In this document: positions 1 through 7,897 of the stretch, piece by piece | How the letters are laid out: each line of letters opens with the position of its first letter | How positions within the stretch are numbered: the stretch's first letter is position 1 | NCBI RefSeq assembly: GCF_001427795.1 | Contig: NZ_LMHJ01000004.1 | Location: forward strand, 310,001-374,000 | Direction: 5' to 3' | DNA: 64,000 nucleotides | DNA from: Nocardioides sp. Root682 | Lineage (GTDB): Bacteria > Actinomycetota > Actinomycetes > Propionibacteriales > Nocardioidaceae | Program-made: the position numbers and the translations under genes | Notes under the pieces: generated by a model | The model's database searches: none | What the model saw: the letters and a program-made list of their open reading frames with translations, nothing else | What the model was told of the DNA's origin: nothing

Positions 1-1563
1 GCCGCGTCGGATGCGGCTGATCTGCGCTACGCGTTCGTCGAGGGCAGAAAAGTCTCGCCGGGCGGCTGTATCGCAGATGGTGACGAGTACCTGATCCTCA
101 ATGGATTCCTCGGGGAGGACGAGCTGCGACGCGGCATCGAGCGGGCGATGATTGCCGCTGGGCAAGGAGGCGGGCTGGCGGCGCGAGCATGGGCCAAGTA
201 CAACCGTCGACGAGCAGTCTTCTCAGAGTCGAAGGCTGCAAAAGCGATGGGTCTGCTGCTCGCGGGTTCGCCAGCGACTTGGTGTGGGCAGAAGTACCTC
301 GGTCCGGAGTCGTTGGCAGACTCGGGCCACTTCGGGCGCAACGCGGACCTGTCGGGCGTGGAGTCACGTGAGTACGAGTCCGACCTTCTGGTCGTGGTCG
401 ATGGTGTCGCGCTCTGCGTCGAGGTGAAGGCCGGCTCGCTGACCGAGAAGGCCCGCGCAGGGAACGCAAAGCGGTTGGCCACCGATCTCGAGAAGACACT
501 TCAGGAGGGCAGCGACCAGGCCGGTCGTCTGGCGCACCTCATCGGCCGCAACGAGGGCGTCTGGACCATCGACGGCAAGTGGATCGATCTCTCGGCAGTG
601 CAGGAGATCCACTCAATCATCGTGATGCTCGACGACATGGGTCCGCTCTCATTGTCGATGAACGACCTTGCGACCAAGGGCGTGATCCAGTCCAGCGAGA
701 TCCCGTGGATCGTGAGCATGCACGACCTCACCGTGTTGAGCCGTGTCGTCGAACGTCCGGCGCACTTCTTGGAGTACGTGCGGCGTCGCCGCGGTCGTCG
801 TTTGGCGACGATGGTCAGTGGGGCAGACGAACTCGATCTGTTCATGTGGTTCCTGAGCGGCGGGATGTACTTCGAGTTGGACCCCAGTGATGTAGCCGCT
901 CAGTTGCCAATCGAGGTTCCCGAAGACCTCCATCGTCGACGGGCCTTCGACGAGCAGGTCGAGGTCCGAATGGGCACTCTGACAGATCCCTTGGACGCAT
1001 GGTTTTACTGGACAGAAGGGCTTTCAGACACCGAGGTGCCCAAGCCGACTCGGCGGGAGGAACACTGGGTAGAGGACTTCTTGTCCGCCAGCCAGCAGTC
1101 GAAGTCGCCAGGCTGGCTCCGGTTCGGTGCTGATCTGGTGGGCTTGAGCGGGCCTGCGCAGCAGTCGCTGGGACGAGAGATCAAGGCGATGTGCCGTAGG
1201 TCGCGCGGTGGCGAACGCGAGAGAAGCTTGACTACCCATGGGACCACCTCGGAGGGCCCTTGGCTGCTCACTGCATGTGCGGTTCCTGCCGGGGTGGATA
1301 TCGATCACGTCCCCGACTACGTCAGCGCCAAGCAGTACCAGACCGCAGCCAGTCGGTCGATGGTTCTGCTCTACCGCACGGACGGTCGGCTATACGGATC
1401 TCGCTTTATTGGGCACCCCGAAGTCCGGACTGTCGCCCGCGACGCGGAGATGGAGATCGCTCCGTTGCGAAGCCTCGCGCGAACGTTTGCGACTGTGCCG
1501 CCGAGCGCGAAGCGCGCGACCAGGCAGTTGCGTGGCAAGCGATCCGGGAGGAAGCGTCGGTAA
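1..1563 (+). CDS. Nuclease-related protein with PD-(D/E)XK-like motif (5' end outside window)
   Basis: The reading frame is open from the first base of the window, so the gene begins upstream and only its last 520 codons are visible. Around 380-430 the translation reads SDLLVVVDGVALCVEVKAG, an Asp on one strand followed by E-V-K on the next, which is the core signature of PD-(D/E)XK nuclease folds. The following region (about 490-1100) has no family I recognise, and the C-terminus is very basic (RGKRSGRKRR). Inference: a DNA-acting nuclease or nuclease-related protein, perhaps from a defence or mobile module whose other genes lie to the left. Housekeeping function is unlikely given the nearby integrase. 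The nuclease fold is moderately supported; the biological role is unknown. Confidence 0.6.
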   Translation, partial: AASDAADLRYAFVEGRKVSPGGCIADGDEYLILNGFLGEDELRRGIERAMIAAGQGGGLAARAWAKYNRRRAVFSESKAAKAMGLLLAGSPATWCGQKYLGPESLADSGHFGRNADLSGVESREYESDLLVVVDGVALCVEVKAGSLTEKARAGNAKRLATDLEKTLQEGSDQAGRLAHLIGRNEGVWTIDGKWIDLSAVQEIHSIIVMLDDMGPLSLSMNDLATKGVIQSSEIPWIVSMHDLTVLSRVVERPAHFLEYVRRRRGRRLATMVSGADELDLFMWFLSGGMYFELDPSDVAAQLPIEVPEDLHRRRAFDEQVEVRMGTLTDPLDAWFYWTEGLSDTEVPKPTRREEHWVEDFLSASQQSKSPGWLRFGADLVGLSGPAQQSLGREIKAMCRRSRGGERERSLTTHGTTSEGPWLLTACAVPAGVDIDHVPDYVSAKQYQTAASRSMVLLYRTDGRLYGSRFIGHPEVRTVARDAEMEIAPLRSLARTFATVPPSAKRATRQLRGKRSGRKRR

Positions 1564-1609
1564 CTGGTTCCGGCGGGCCGCGAGGTAGTGCGAAAACCTG
1601 GTGCCCGAC

Positions 1610-1629
1610 CAAGTAACGGCCGTTACTTG
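1610..1629. repeat. Perfect 20-bp palindrome with AGTAACG core
   Basis: The sequence CAAGTAACGGCCGTTACTTG equals its own reverse complement. The half site recurs at 1863-1871 (CAAGTAACG), 2448-2462 (AAGTAACG then CGTTA) and in reverse at 1775-1787. It lies 47 bases after the stop codon of the nuclease-like gene. It could be an operator, an integrase or excisionase arm site, or a terminator-like hairpin; no T-tract follows it. Confidence 0.6.
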
Positions 1630-1774
1630 ATGGACCATCGTTCTAGTCCAAACGCGTGCGCGCGCGAGGCGGCACTGCCCACGAGGATTGGTGGGGATTT
1701 TTTGCAACGATGCGCCTGATCCAGGGCGCAGAACCGTGTTGAGGATGTCGGCACCCAGACAGACCCCACCCCCC

Positions 1775-1787
1775 CCGTTACTCGCGC
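1775..1787 (-). repeat. 13-bp element repeated inverted at 4265-4277
   Basis: Read on the minus strand this is GCGCGAGTAACGG, identical to 4265-4277 on the plus strand. The two copies flank the excisionase and integrase genes in opposite orientation. Inverted orientation argues against a simple attL/attR pair and fits arm-type binding sites better; that role is inference. Confidence 0.45.
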
Positions 1788-2128
1788 GAGATTCGAGAAG
1801 GGTGCATGTCTCCAACGGCCGCCCCTCTCTCGCGATAAGTAGGCCGGACGAAACTCGATGGGCAAGTAACGTGCGTTGGAGGCATTGCGCTGAGCGTTAC
1901 GCTTATCTCGGCGGTCGCGGAGGCACGGAGCGACCGCCGCTCGCTGTGGATCATGGTCCTCTCCAGGTCGAGAACCTGCCGCCCTTCAACGCACGTTGGC
2001 CATGCGGAGATACGAGCCCGCTCGGCGGGGACGGTATCGGCCGGCAGCCCGGTTGATGCCCCAACGCCGGCGGCCCCACGGCCGGTGCGCAGCGATTCAT
2101 GGTGAGAACTTGTAGCCACGATCCATCG

Positions 2129-2151
2129 CGTTGCACCAGCAAAGTGCAACG
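2129..2151. repeat. Inverted repeat CGTTGCAC-N7-GTGCAACG
   Basis: Two perfect 8-base arms separated by 7 bases. The right arm recurs near 2389 as AAGTGCAACG. Located in the gene-free stretch upstream of the excisionase-like gene. Candidate protein-binding site; function unknown. Confidence 0.5.
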
Positions 2152-2725
2152 TTTCGCAGGTTGCGGACCTGGCTTGGATCGTGCACAACGTTGTCCTCCG
2201 GTGAAGCCCGGCCCCTTCGTCAGCCGTGATCAAGGTCAGGTCCGATGGGTCGCAGGACAGAAGTGCCAACTTCTCCGCAGGCCCGGAAGGCACACACGAC
2301 GGCCTGCAGGAGCTCATCGGCGCGCTTGAGCAGGCGAAAGCGAAGGACCTCAGCGAGCCATCGTCAACTCGGTCGCTCTGTAGACCGACAAGTGCAACGC
2401 GCCCCTTCCGTTCTCCTGTTGTGGGGTTCAAAGCCAAGTCGTCATCAAAGTAACGCCCGTTAGAACATGTAGAGAGGGTGCCGGGAGCTGTCGCTCCGGT
2501 GGTGCGGGCCCCGGTTTGCGGAAGGGAACGGCAAGTTCCACCACTTGAGTGGAACTCGTTGATGGGCTTGGGCCCTTCTCGCTCGTCCCAACCCCTTGCG
2601 CGTCCGCGCACGATCGACCCACAGAACCCGGATCGCTCTTGCTGAGCCGTCGAAAGCGTCATCGTCGACCGCGGTCGAAGTACAGAGCGAAGCAGGGAGG
2701 TCCTGCGCGAAGGGACGACGAATCG

Positions 2726-2920
2726 ATGAAGGCGCTGATGGACAGTAAGGAACTGGCGGCCTACCTAGGAGTGCCGCTGCAAACTCTGTATAAGTGGAGG
2801 ACGGTGGGTGCCGGGCCGCGGGCGATCCGCCTCGGCCGAGCGCTGCACTGGCGGGTCGACGAGGTGGAGCGCTGGCTCGACGAGTGCACCGAGGCGTCGC
2901 ACGAGACCGGAGCACGGTAG
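2726..2920 (+). CDS. Excisionase-family helix-turn-helix protein
   Basis: A 64-residue protein. The start chosen is the ATG at 2726 (another ATG at 2738 is possible), with AGGG 11 bases upstream. The body, roughly residues 5-55, is a MerR/excisionase-type winged helix (PF12728-like): DSKELAAYLGVPLQTLYKWR followed by a wing with RLGRALHW and VDEVERWLDE. Proteins of this kind bind DNA next to tyrosine integrases and bias recombination toward excision, or act as plasmid or phage regulators. The stop codon is two bases from the GTG start of the integrase gene, so the two are translationally linked, the usual xis-int arrangement. The frame is open well upstream, but that translation is low-complexity and probably not part of the protein. 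Confidence 0.8.
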   Translation: MKALMDSKELAAYLGVPLQTLYKWRTVGAGPRAIRLGRALHWRVDEVERWLDECTEASHETGAR

Positions 2921-2922
2921 CC

Positions 2923-4062
2923 GTGGCCAGCATTCAGAAGCGCGTCTCCGGAGGGAAGACCGTCCATCGTGTGCGGTGGCGGGACCCTAGCGGGCGACAG
3001 GTCTCTCGGCAGTTTCCGACCTTGGCGCTGGCTCGCGCCTACCGGTCGACCGTCCAGGCGGACCTTCTGCGGGGGACGTACCTCGATCTCAGTCGCGGGC
3101 AGATGACCTTGGGCGAGTACGCCGGCCGTTGGCTCGAAGTTCAGACCTTCGGGCCAACCACGAGGGAGCGGCGTGAGCACGACATCCGGCTTCACATCGT
3201 GCCGACCCTGGGGCACCACCGTCTGACTGCCGTACGGCCGTCGGTAGTCCAGGCGTGGGTCCGCGGGCTCTCGGACCATCTCGGACCGCAGACGGTGCGC
3301 CTCCTTCTGCGTCTGTTGTCATCGATCATGTCGGCCGCGGTCGATGACGATCGGATCGTGAAGAACCCCTGCAAGGCAGCTTCTGTGCGAGCCCCTCGAC
3401 CAGACGACAAGCCCCTTGTGCCGTGGACGTCTGCACAGATCGCGGCGCTTCAGCGAGAGCTCCCGGAGCGCTATCGGCTGCTCCTCACGCTCGCTACCGG
3501 CCTGGGTCTGCGTCAGGGCGAGATCTTCGGGCTCGCCGTCGATGACATCGACTTCTTGCGACGGGTTGTCACGGTTCGACGGCAAGTGATCATCTTGAGG
3601 AACCAGCGGTTGTTCGCGCTGCCGAAGGGCCGAAAGGTTCGGACGGTGCCGCTCCCGAGCAGCGTGGCCGATCAGATCGCGGCGCACCTGCAGAGGCATC
3701 CGGCCAGGGAGGTGACGATGCCGATGGGTGGCCTGGACGGACCCTCCGAGTCTGCACGTCTCCTCGTGACGACCACTGAAGGGAACGCACTCAACCGCAA
3801 CTGTGTGAACGCCCATGTGTGGAAGCCGGCTCTTCGCCGAGCTGGGTTGCCTCCGACGCGGGACTTCATGGCCCACGGTGGACGACACTTCTATGCCAGC
3901 CTGCAACTCGAACACGGCATCAGCCCCCGCGCGCTGGCCGACTATCTGGGTCACGCCGACCCAGGCTTCACGATGCGCGTCTATGCCCACCTCATGCCGG
4001 AGGCGGGCATCAAGGCACAGACGGCTGTCAACGAGATGTTCGCAGCGATCTCTGCATCGTGA
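2923..4062 (+). CDS. Tyrosine recombinase/integrase
   Basis: A 379-residue site-specific recombinase beginning at a GTG two bases after the excisionase stop. An N-terminal arm-binding segment (about residues 1-60, VASIQKRVSGGKTVHRVRW) is typical of phage and ICE integrases. The SAM-like core-binding domain covers about 65-150 (LGEYAGRWLE onward). The catalytic domain covers about 170-375 and shows Arg in GLRQGEIFGL, a His-x-x-Arg-like box in MAHGGRHFYA, His in LGHADPGF and the nucleophile Tyr in MRVYAHLM. It appears intact. No tRNA gene, the common target of such enzymes, was found within several hundred bases on either side. It marks the left part of the window as a mobile element or its remnant. 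Confidence 0.93.
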   Translation: MASIQKRVSGGKTVHRVRWRDPSGRQVSRQFPTLALARAYRSTVQADLLRGTYLDLSRGQMTLGEYAGRWLEVQTFGPTTRERREHDIRLHIVPTLGHHRLTAVRPSVVQAWVRGLSDHLGPQTVRLLLRLLSSIMSAAVDDDRIVKNPCKAASVRAPRPDDKPLVPWTSAQIAALQRELPERYRLLLTLATGLGLRQGEIFGLAVDDIDFLRRVVTVRRQVIILRNQRLFALPKGRKVRTVPLPSSVADQIAAHLQRHPAREVTMPMGGLDGPSESARLLVTTTEGNALNRNCVNAHVWKPALRRAGLPPTRDFMAHGGRHFYASLQLEHGISPRALADYLGHADPGFTMRVYAHLMPEAGIKAQTAVNEMFAAISAS

Positions 4063-4264
4063 CCAGCACGAGGCACGTCATCCGCCTCGCGAGCCAGTTG
4101 AGTGACCCCTGCGTCGGCCCCAAAAGCCGCCTTTACACGCACCGGCGACCATGGCCAGTAGGCGTTCGCCAGTGACGATTCTCGAGCGGGCCCGGATGCT
4201 TTCGCGGGCAAGCGCGTTCCGCCGTTTTCCGCCGTGCAGGCGCGCGCACGAAGTTGACCGAAGA

Positions 4265-4277
4265 GCGCGAGTAACGG
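4265..4277 (+). repeat. 13-bp GCGCGAGTAACGG, inverted copy of 1775-1787
   Basis: Identical over 13 bases to the minus strand of 1775-1787. With 1610-1629, 1863-1871 and 2448-2462 it makes five AGTAACG-type sites, all within 2.7 kb around the integrase. Confidence 0.45.
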
Positions 4278-4288
4278 CATTCCAAGTC

Positions 4289-4334
4289 TTCTTAGGATCA
4301 AGTTGTTGACCACTAAGATGATTTGGGGTTCAAT
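4289..4334 (+). promoter_or_regulatory. Promoter/operator of SCP2-like pair, TTGACnnCTAAG element
   Basis: TTGACC at 4306-4311 is followed after two bases by CTAAG (4313-4317), the element shared with other promoters of the catabolic region. A weak -10 (TTCAAT) lies at 4329-4334 after 17 bases. An opposed copy, TTCTTAGGATCAA at 4289-4301, makes the block an inverted repeat. Inference: a regulated sigma-70-type promoter about 130 bases upstream of the first SCP2-like gene. Confidence 0.5.
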
Positions 4335-4459
4335 GGGGTGACCCGGGTCACAACGCTTCGTGAGCGTTGTGAGCGCCGGCCCCGTCCCTGGCACACAGGC
4401 ACCGTCGACCGATGGCGGTGCCACTCACTGCTGTGCCGCTGATCGTCAGGAGTCGCAAG

Positions 4460-4876
4460 ATGACCACCAAGTTCTTCTCGCAGGAGTGGTGCGATGGCGC
4501 CACCGATGCTGCCAACGCCAGCGTGGCAATGCTCAAAGGCTTCAAGAACGCCAGCACCTTCACCAACCGGATGGCGTTCGGCGTCCTCGGCCGCGACGAC
4601 CTCGTGACCCATGTTGAGTGGAAGGAGGGCCAGGTTGCGTCCTGGACCTCCGGTCCGGAGTTCTCCGACGACGACCTGTGGCTGAACATTCAGGCAGACC
4701 TCTCGACCTGGAAGGACCTCGCCGAGGGTCGTGCCGAGGCGGGCAAGTCCCTGGTGATGGGCAAGATCAAGTTCGTCAAGGGCCCGATGGCTGCGGCCAT
4801 CGAGAACGCTCCCGCGCTGCATCACTTCCTGCAGTCGTGGGGTTCTGCGGCGCCCGAGATCGACTACGACGTCTGA
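4460..4876 (+). CDS. SCP2-like lipid-binding protein (first of pair)
   Basis: A 138-residue protein starting at the ATG at 4460, with AGGAG seven bases upstream. No signal peptide or membrane segment is visible, so it is probably cytoplasmic. The pattern of a short N-terminal helix, a beta-rich middle (VTHVEWKEGQVASW) and then WLNIQADLSTWKDLAEGRAE and KSLVMGKIKFVKGPM resembles sterol carrier protein 2 (SCP2/PF02036) domains, which bind hydrophobic ligands in a cavity. It forms a pair with the next gene and has the shared regulatory element in front of it. Inference: it holds or shuttles the hydrophobic substrate or an acyl-CoA intermediate. The family call rests on recognition by eye and is moderately secure. 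Confidence 0.6.
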   Translation: MTTKFFSQEWCDGATDAANASVAMLKGFKNASTFTNRMAFGVLGRDDLVTHVEWKEGQVASWTSGPEFSDDDLWLNIQADLSTWKDLAEGRAEAGKSLVMGKIKFVKGPMAAAIENAPALHHFLQSWGSAAPEIDYDV

Positions 4877-4890
4877 GGCTGGTCACAGAC

Positions 4891-5340
4891 ATGCCTGTTG
4901 CCTCAGATACGACTTACCCGGTCACTCTCAAGGCCGGCGACGGCGCGAACGGCGTTGCGAGCATTGTGGGGATGCTCCTGGGCCAGAACTTCGAGACCTT
5001 CCCTGATCGTGTTGGTTTCGCGAAGGGAGTCCTGCGACCCATGGCGGTCGTGAGCGCGGACACCGACCAGTCCTGCACGATCATGTTCCGGAAGTCCGGT
5101 GCGGTCATCCATGACGGCCTTGTCGGTCGTCCCGTGGTCACGGTGAAGGCGACGGTCGATCAGATCCTTGCCGTCTCGCAACTGGAGATGAAGCGCGGAG
5201 GACTCGTTCCCGTCGGGTTCTTCACCAAGCGAGGGATGTCGGTGCTCGGACAGATCCTTCGTCACAAGCTCGTGGTGAAGGGACTGCTCACTCATCCGGT
5301 GATGGCGCTCCGGTTCATCGCACTGATGTCGGTCGTCTGA
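4891..5340 (+). CDS. SCP2-like/hypothetical protein (second of pair)
   Basis: 149 residues from the ATG at 4891, 14 bases after the preceding gene; GAGG is present but rather far upstream. A beta-rich N-terminal half (residues 1-90) includes SCTIMFRKSGAVIHDGLVGR and VTVKATVDQILAVSQLE, a pattern like the SCP2 ligand-binding fold. The C-terminal part is helical and basic or hydrophobic (GQILRHKLVVKGLLTHPVMA) and could lie on a membrane. It is probably co-transcribed with the first SCP2-like gene and ends just before a strong terminator. Role unknown; handling of a hydrophobic substrate is a guess from context. Confidence 0.5.
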   Translation: MPVASDTTYPVTLKAGDGANGVASIVGMLLGQNFETFPDRVGFAKGVLRPMAVVSADTDQSCTIMFRKSGAVIHDGLVGRPVVTVKATVDQILAVSQLEMKRGGLVPVGFFTKRGMSVLGQILRHKLVVKGLLTHPVMALRFIALMSVV

Positions 5341-5362
5341 CCGACGCACTGTCTCGGTCAGC

Positions 5363-5407
5363 AACAAGGGGACCGCGGGTCGTATTCGACCTGCGGTCCC
5401 CTTGTTT
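5363..5407. terminator. Bidirectional rho-independent-type terminator
   Basis: A 14-bp perfect stem: AACAAGGGGACCGC at 5363-5376 pairs with GCGGTCCCCTTGTT at 5393-5406, with A/T-rich ends on both sides. It sits between the convergent SCP2-like pair and gshA and would stop transcription from both directions. Confidence 0.85.
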
Positions 5408-5439
5408 GTCCCCGATCGCGACCCTGACGGGTCGGCGTC

Positions 5440-6720
5440 TCAGTTCGTCCAGACGAAGTCGTCTTGGACAGCTGTCACTGGGCTCTCCTCCATCGGCAGC
5501 ATGGTTCCGGCCGACGGTCCTGCCAGGCTGACGGGCAAGGGGAGCCAGCTGTGCATGCCGGGAGTCATGCCCTTGCGGGTGTAGGCGTCGAGGAAGTCGC
5601 GGAGCAACTCGACATGGTCGGTGTCGGCGACGCGCGGAACGCCCGTCGCCACCAGGCTCGCGAGCACTTGCGCTGCGGTGTTGAGTCGCCGCGAGGCGAG
5701 ACCATCGCGCGCGGCGACCATCCAGAGATCGTCGGTCGCGGGGACCGTGGCGAGGACCTGGTCGCGTACGCCGTCGGCGCACGCCGTGGCGACTGCCAAG
5801 GCTGCCGCACCGCGAACCTGAGGAGGCAGTGCGTCGAGCACGCGCAGCTCAACCCAGCCGCGTGGGCGGACCGGCGGGAACAGGGTGGTGAGGTGGTATC
5901 GGAAGTCGTCCACCGTCGGCCAACCGAGCAGGTGGCCGTTCTCGAACCATTCGGCAAACGTCATGTCGGTGGTGACGCCGACACCGCAGGGGCTGGTCGG
6001 ACCCTGGGTCTGAATGAAGAAGACCTTGGCTGCCATGGCGTAGGCCAGCCAATCGGCCGCCGGGTCGGCCGTCATTGCAACGGGGCGGGTCCGCGAAGCA
6101 TCGATGTTCCACCAGATGCCCTGACGGGCCGAGGCCCAGGTCGTCTTTCCGGCGTCGCGTGCCGCGGAGTTCGCGAACATGGCGAGCAGGACGGGGCCGA
6201 TGTGGTTGAGCACGCGCCAGCGTGCGAACGGGTCAACCGGGTCGTTGCTGATGTTGACCTGGACCGACGCGGTGTTGCACATCATCCATCGTCCAGCGGC
6301 TCCGGACCGGTCGAAGTGGGCCTCCATGGCCCGGTAGCGCGGACGGTCCAAGATCCTGCGTGGCGACCGGATTGCGTCGACCGCCACGGAGTCAGGCTCG
6401 AGCCCGGCATCCCTCAGTCGGGCGTGGAGGGTCGTGGCGTCGGCTTCGACGGCGCGAATCGCATCTCCGACGGAGCGCTCGGGCGCCGAGGACAACTCGA
6501 TCTGACCGCCTGGCTCGACGGTCACGATGCCGGCGGAGGGGAGGGGACCGTCGCCCATGCGCTGCAGCACGTGGAGGTCCGGTCGCGCCAAGGGGTCGTC
6601 GATGCGGCGCACCGGCCACTCGCACTCCAGGCCGATGAGGTCTTCGCTGGTCGAGGCGAAGACCTGACGGCAGACCGCCATCAGATCGTCGAGGGTGACG
6701 CCACGAACTGCAGTGGGCAT
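5440..6720 (-). CDS. gshA: Glutamate-cysteine ligase (GCS2/EgtA-type)
   Basis: A 426-residue enzyme of the GCS2 family, which joins glutamate and cysteine to gamma-glutamylcysteine with ATP. Recognisable family segments are IGLECEWPVRR near residue 30, GGQIELSSAP near 70, the core MMCNTASVQVNISND near 155-170, and RPRGWVELRVLDALPP in the C-terminal third. The ATG at 6720 follows GGAGGG on the minus strand. Actinobacteria often carry such an enzyme (EgtA) for ergothioneine, but here it is divergent from gshB and part of a glutathione-using cluster, so glutathione synthesis is the likelier role. It shares the regulated intergenic region with gshB. Confidence 0.85.
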   Translation of the reverse strand: MPTAVRGVTLDDLMAVCRQVFASTSEDLIGLECEWPVRRIDDPLARPDLHVLQRMGDGPLPSAGIVTVEPGGQIELSSAPERSVGDAIRAVEADATTLHARLRDAGLEPDSVAVDAIRSPRRILDRPRYRAMEAHFDRSGAAGRWMMCNTASVQVNISNDPVDPFARWRVLNHIGPVLLAMFANSAARDAGKTTWASARQGIWWNIDASRTRPVAMTADPAADWLAYAMAAKVFFIQTQGPTSPCGVGVTTDMTFAEWFENGHLLGWPTVDDFRYHLTTLFPPVRPRGWVELRVLDALPPQVRGAAALAVATACADGVRDQVLATVPATDDLWMVAARDGLASRRLNTAAQVLASLVATGVPRVADTDHVELLRDFLDAYTRKGMTPGMHSWLPLPVSLAGPSAGTMLPMEESPVTAVQDDFVWTN

Positions 6721-6758
6721 GCCTGCCCTCCTTCAAGATAACCGGGTCACGTAACAGT

Positions 6759-6786
6759 TGACTGCTAAGAAAGTTAGCCCTATGTT
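6759..6786 (+). promoter_or_regulatory. gshB promoter with CTAA-N5-TTAG operator
   Basis: TTGACT (6759-6764) and TATGTT (6781-6786) form a near-consensus sigma-70-type promoter with a 16-base spacer. The spacer holds the perfect inverted repeat CTAAGAAAGTTAG (6766-6778), placed so that a bound regulator would block RNA polymerase. It lies about 85 bases upstream of the gshB start and in the divergent region shared with gshA. Confidence 0.7.
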
Positions 6787-6871
6787 GATCCACACCATAC
6801 AGCAGAGTGACCTCCGTCACGCAAGACCTTTGCAGTGACAAGATGCAGAGGTCGATCACCAAGGAGAACTG

Positions 6872-7897
6872 ATGGATTCCCTGCCGTCGCGGGCCTCCGC
6901 TCCGCTCGACGTGCTGGTCGTCGCTGATCCCGTCCCGGACCTGAATCCGGCACATGACACGACCGTCGCCATCATTGAGGCCGCTCAACTCCAGGGCCAT
7001 CGCGTGTGGGTGACGACGGCATCTGACCTGTCGGTGGACGCCGGCCGGCCCCTGGCCCGATGCCAGGCGTTGCAGGTTCGTGCCTGCCGGCTCGACCAGG
7101 GTCGCTGGGTCGCCCCGACGGACTGGTTCCAGCTCGGCGAGGTCGAACACTGCTCCCTCGACGACTTCCAGGTCGTCATGATGCGCACCGACCCGCCGGT
7201 CGACCAGGTGTACCTGCGGGCCACCTACGTCCTGGATCTCGCCGATCCGGCCAGGACGCTCGTGATGAACGAGCCCGCCGGTCTGCGGAACGTCAACGAG
7301 AAGTTCTTCTCGCTCCAGACTCCGCACCTTGGGCCGCCGACTCTGATCACGGCGAGCATCAGCACGGTCCTCGAGCGTGTCGAGACGTGGGGCCGCGCGG
7401 TGCTCAAGCCCACCGACGCCATGGCTGGTCGCGGCATCATGATTCTCGCCCACGGTGACCCGAACTTGGTGTCCCTGCTCGAGCAGGCGACCGGCCGAGG
7501 GCGCGATCTGGTCGTCGTACAGCAATGGATCGAGGGAGTCGTCGACGGCGACCGCCGCATCATCGTCCTGGACGGACGGCCGCTCGGCTCGGTCCGTCGC
7601 GTGGCGTGTGGCACCGACTTCCGCTGCAACATGGCCACCGGTGCGGTCACCGTGGCCGACGAGGTCACCGATGACGACCGGAGGATCTGCGCTGAGCTGG
7701 CTCCGCTGTTGCGGCGGAACGGGATCGTCTTCGCCGGCATCGATGTCATTGGTGGGCTGTTGACCGAGGTCAACGTCACCAGCCCAACGGGCGTGCGCGA
7801 GATCGATGCCCTCAGCGGCACCAACCTCTCGGCCGAGATCGTCGAGTGGATGGAAAGTGCAGTGGCCCGTCGACAGGCTGCAGGAGTGGACCTGTGA
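6872..7897 (+). CDS. gshB: Glutathione synthetase (ATP-grasp)
   Basis: 341 residues; the start ATG at 6872 follows AAGGAG by five bases. It is of the proteobacterial GshB type: MRTDPPVD at about 104-111, the ATP-grasp lysine and flexible loop KPTDAMAGRGI at about 179-189, GDRRIIVLDG near 227, and the Mg/substrate segment TEVNVTSPTG at about 298-307. It adds glycine to gamma-glutamylcysteine to make glutathione. Most actinobacteria make mycothiol instead, so a GshB inside a monooxygenase/GST cluster strongly suggests GSH made for catabolism, as in isoprene- and styrene-degrading Rhodococcus and Gordonia. Its stop overlaps the GTG of the next gene by four bases. Confidence 0.93.
   Translation: MDSLPSRASAPLDVLVVADPVPDLNPAHDTTVAIIEAAQLQGHRVWVTTASDLSVDAGRPLARCQALQVRACRLDQGRWVAPTDWFQLGEVEHCSLDDFQVVMMRTDPPVDQVYLRATYVLDLADPARTLVMNEPAGLRNVNEKFFSLQTPHLGPPTLITASISTVLERVETWGRAVLKPTDAMAGRGIMILAHGDPNLVSLLEQATGRGRDLVVVQQWIEGVVDGDRRIIVLDGRPLGSVRRVACGTDFRCNMATGAVTVADEVTDDDRRICAELAPLLRRNGIVFAGIDVIGGLLTEVNVTSPTGVREIDALSGTNLSAEIVEWMESAVARRQAAGVDL

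Larger units (their letters stand above)
1564..2725. other. Long region without a convincing gene, between nuclease and excisionase
   Basis: About 1.16 kb. Open frames exist on both strands (the longest runs leftward across 1778-2662), but their translations are rich in Ser, Arg, Cys and Pro, match no family I know and lack good ribosome-binding sites. What stands out is a set of short symmetric elements: a perfect 20-bp palindrome at 1610-1629, further AGTAACG copies at 1775-1787 (reverse), 1863-1871 and 2448-2462, and an 8-bp-arm inverted repeat at 2129-2151. This would suit the attachment or control region of the adjoining integrase module. Confidence 0.5.
4063..4459. other. Intergenic region between integrase and SCP2-like gene
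   Basis: About 400 bases without a supported gene. It contains the GCGCGAGTAACGG copy at 4265-4277 and, nearer the SCP2-like gene, the promoter/operator-like block at 4289-4334. I looked for tRNA cloverleaf features (an attachment target) and saw none. The boundary between the mobile edge and the catabolic region probably lies here. Confidence 0.5.

Noticed and set aside
1778..2662. 294-codon open frame on the minus strand in the gene-free stretch
   Set aside because: Composition is rich in Ser, Cys, Arg and Thr without any recognisable motif, no ribosome-binding site, and it overlaps palindromic elements. High GC makes long chance frames common.
4063..4440. tRNA gene as integrase target
   Set aside because: No acceptor stem, anticodon arm or T-loop consensus with proper spacing could be found.
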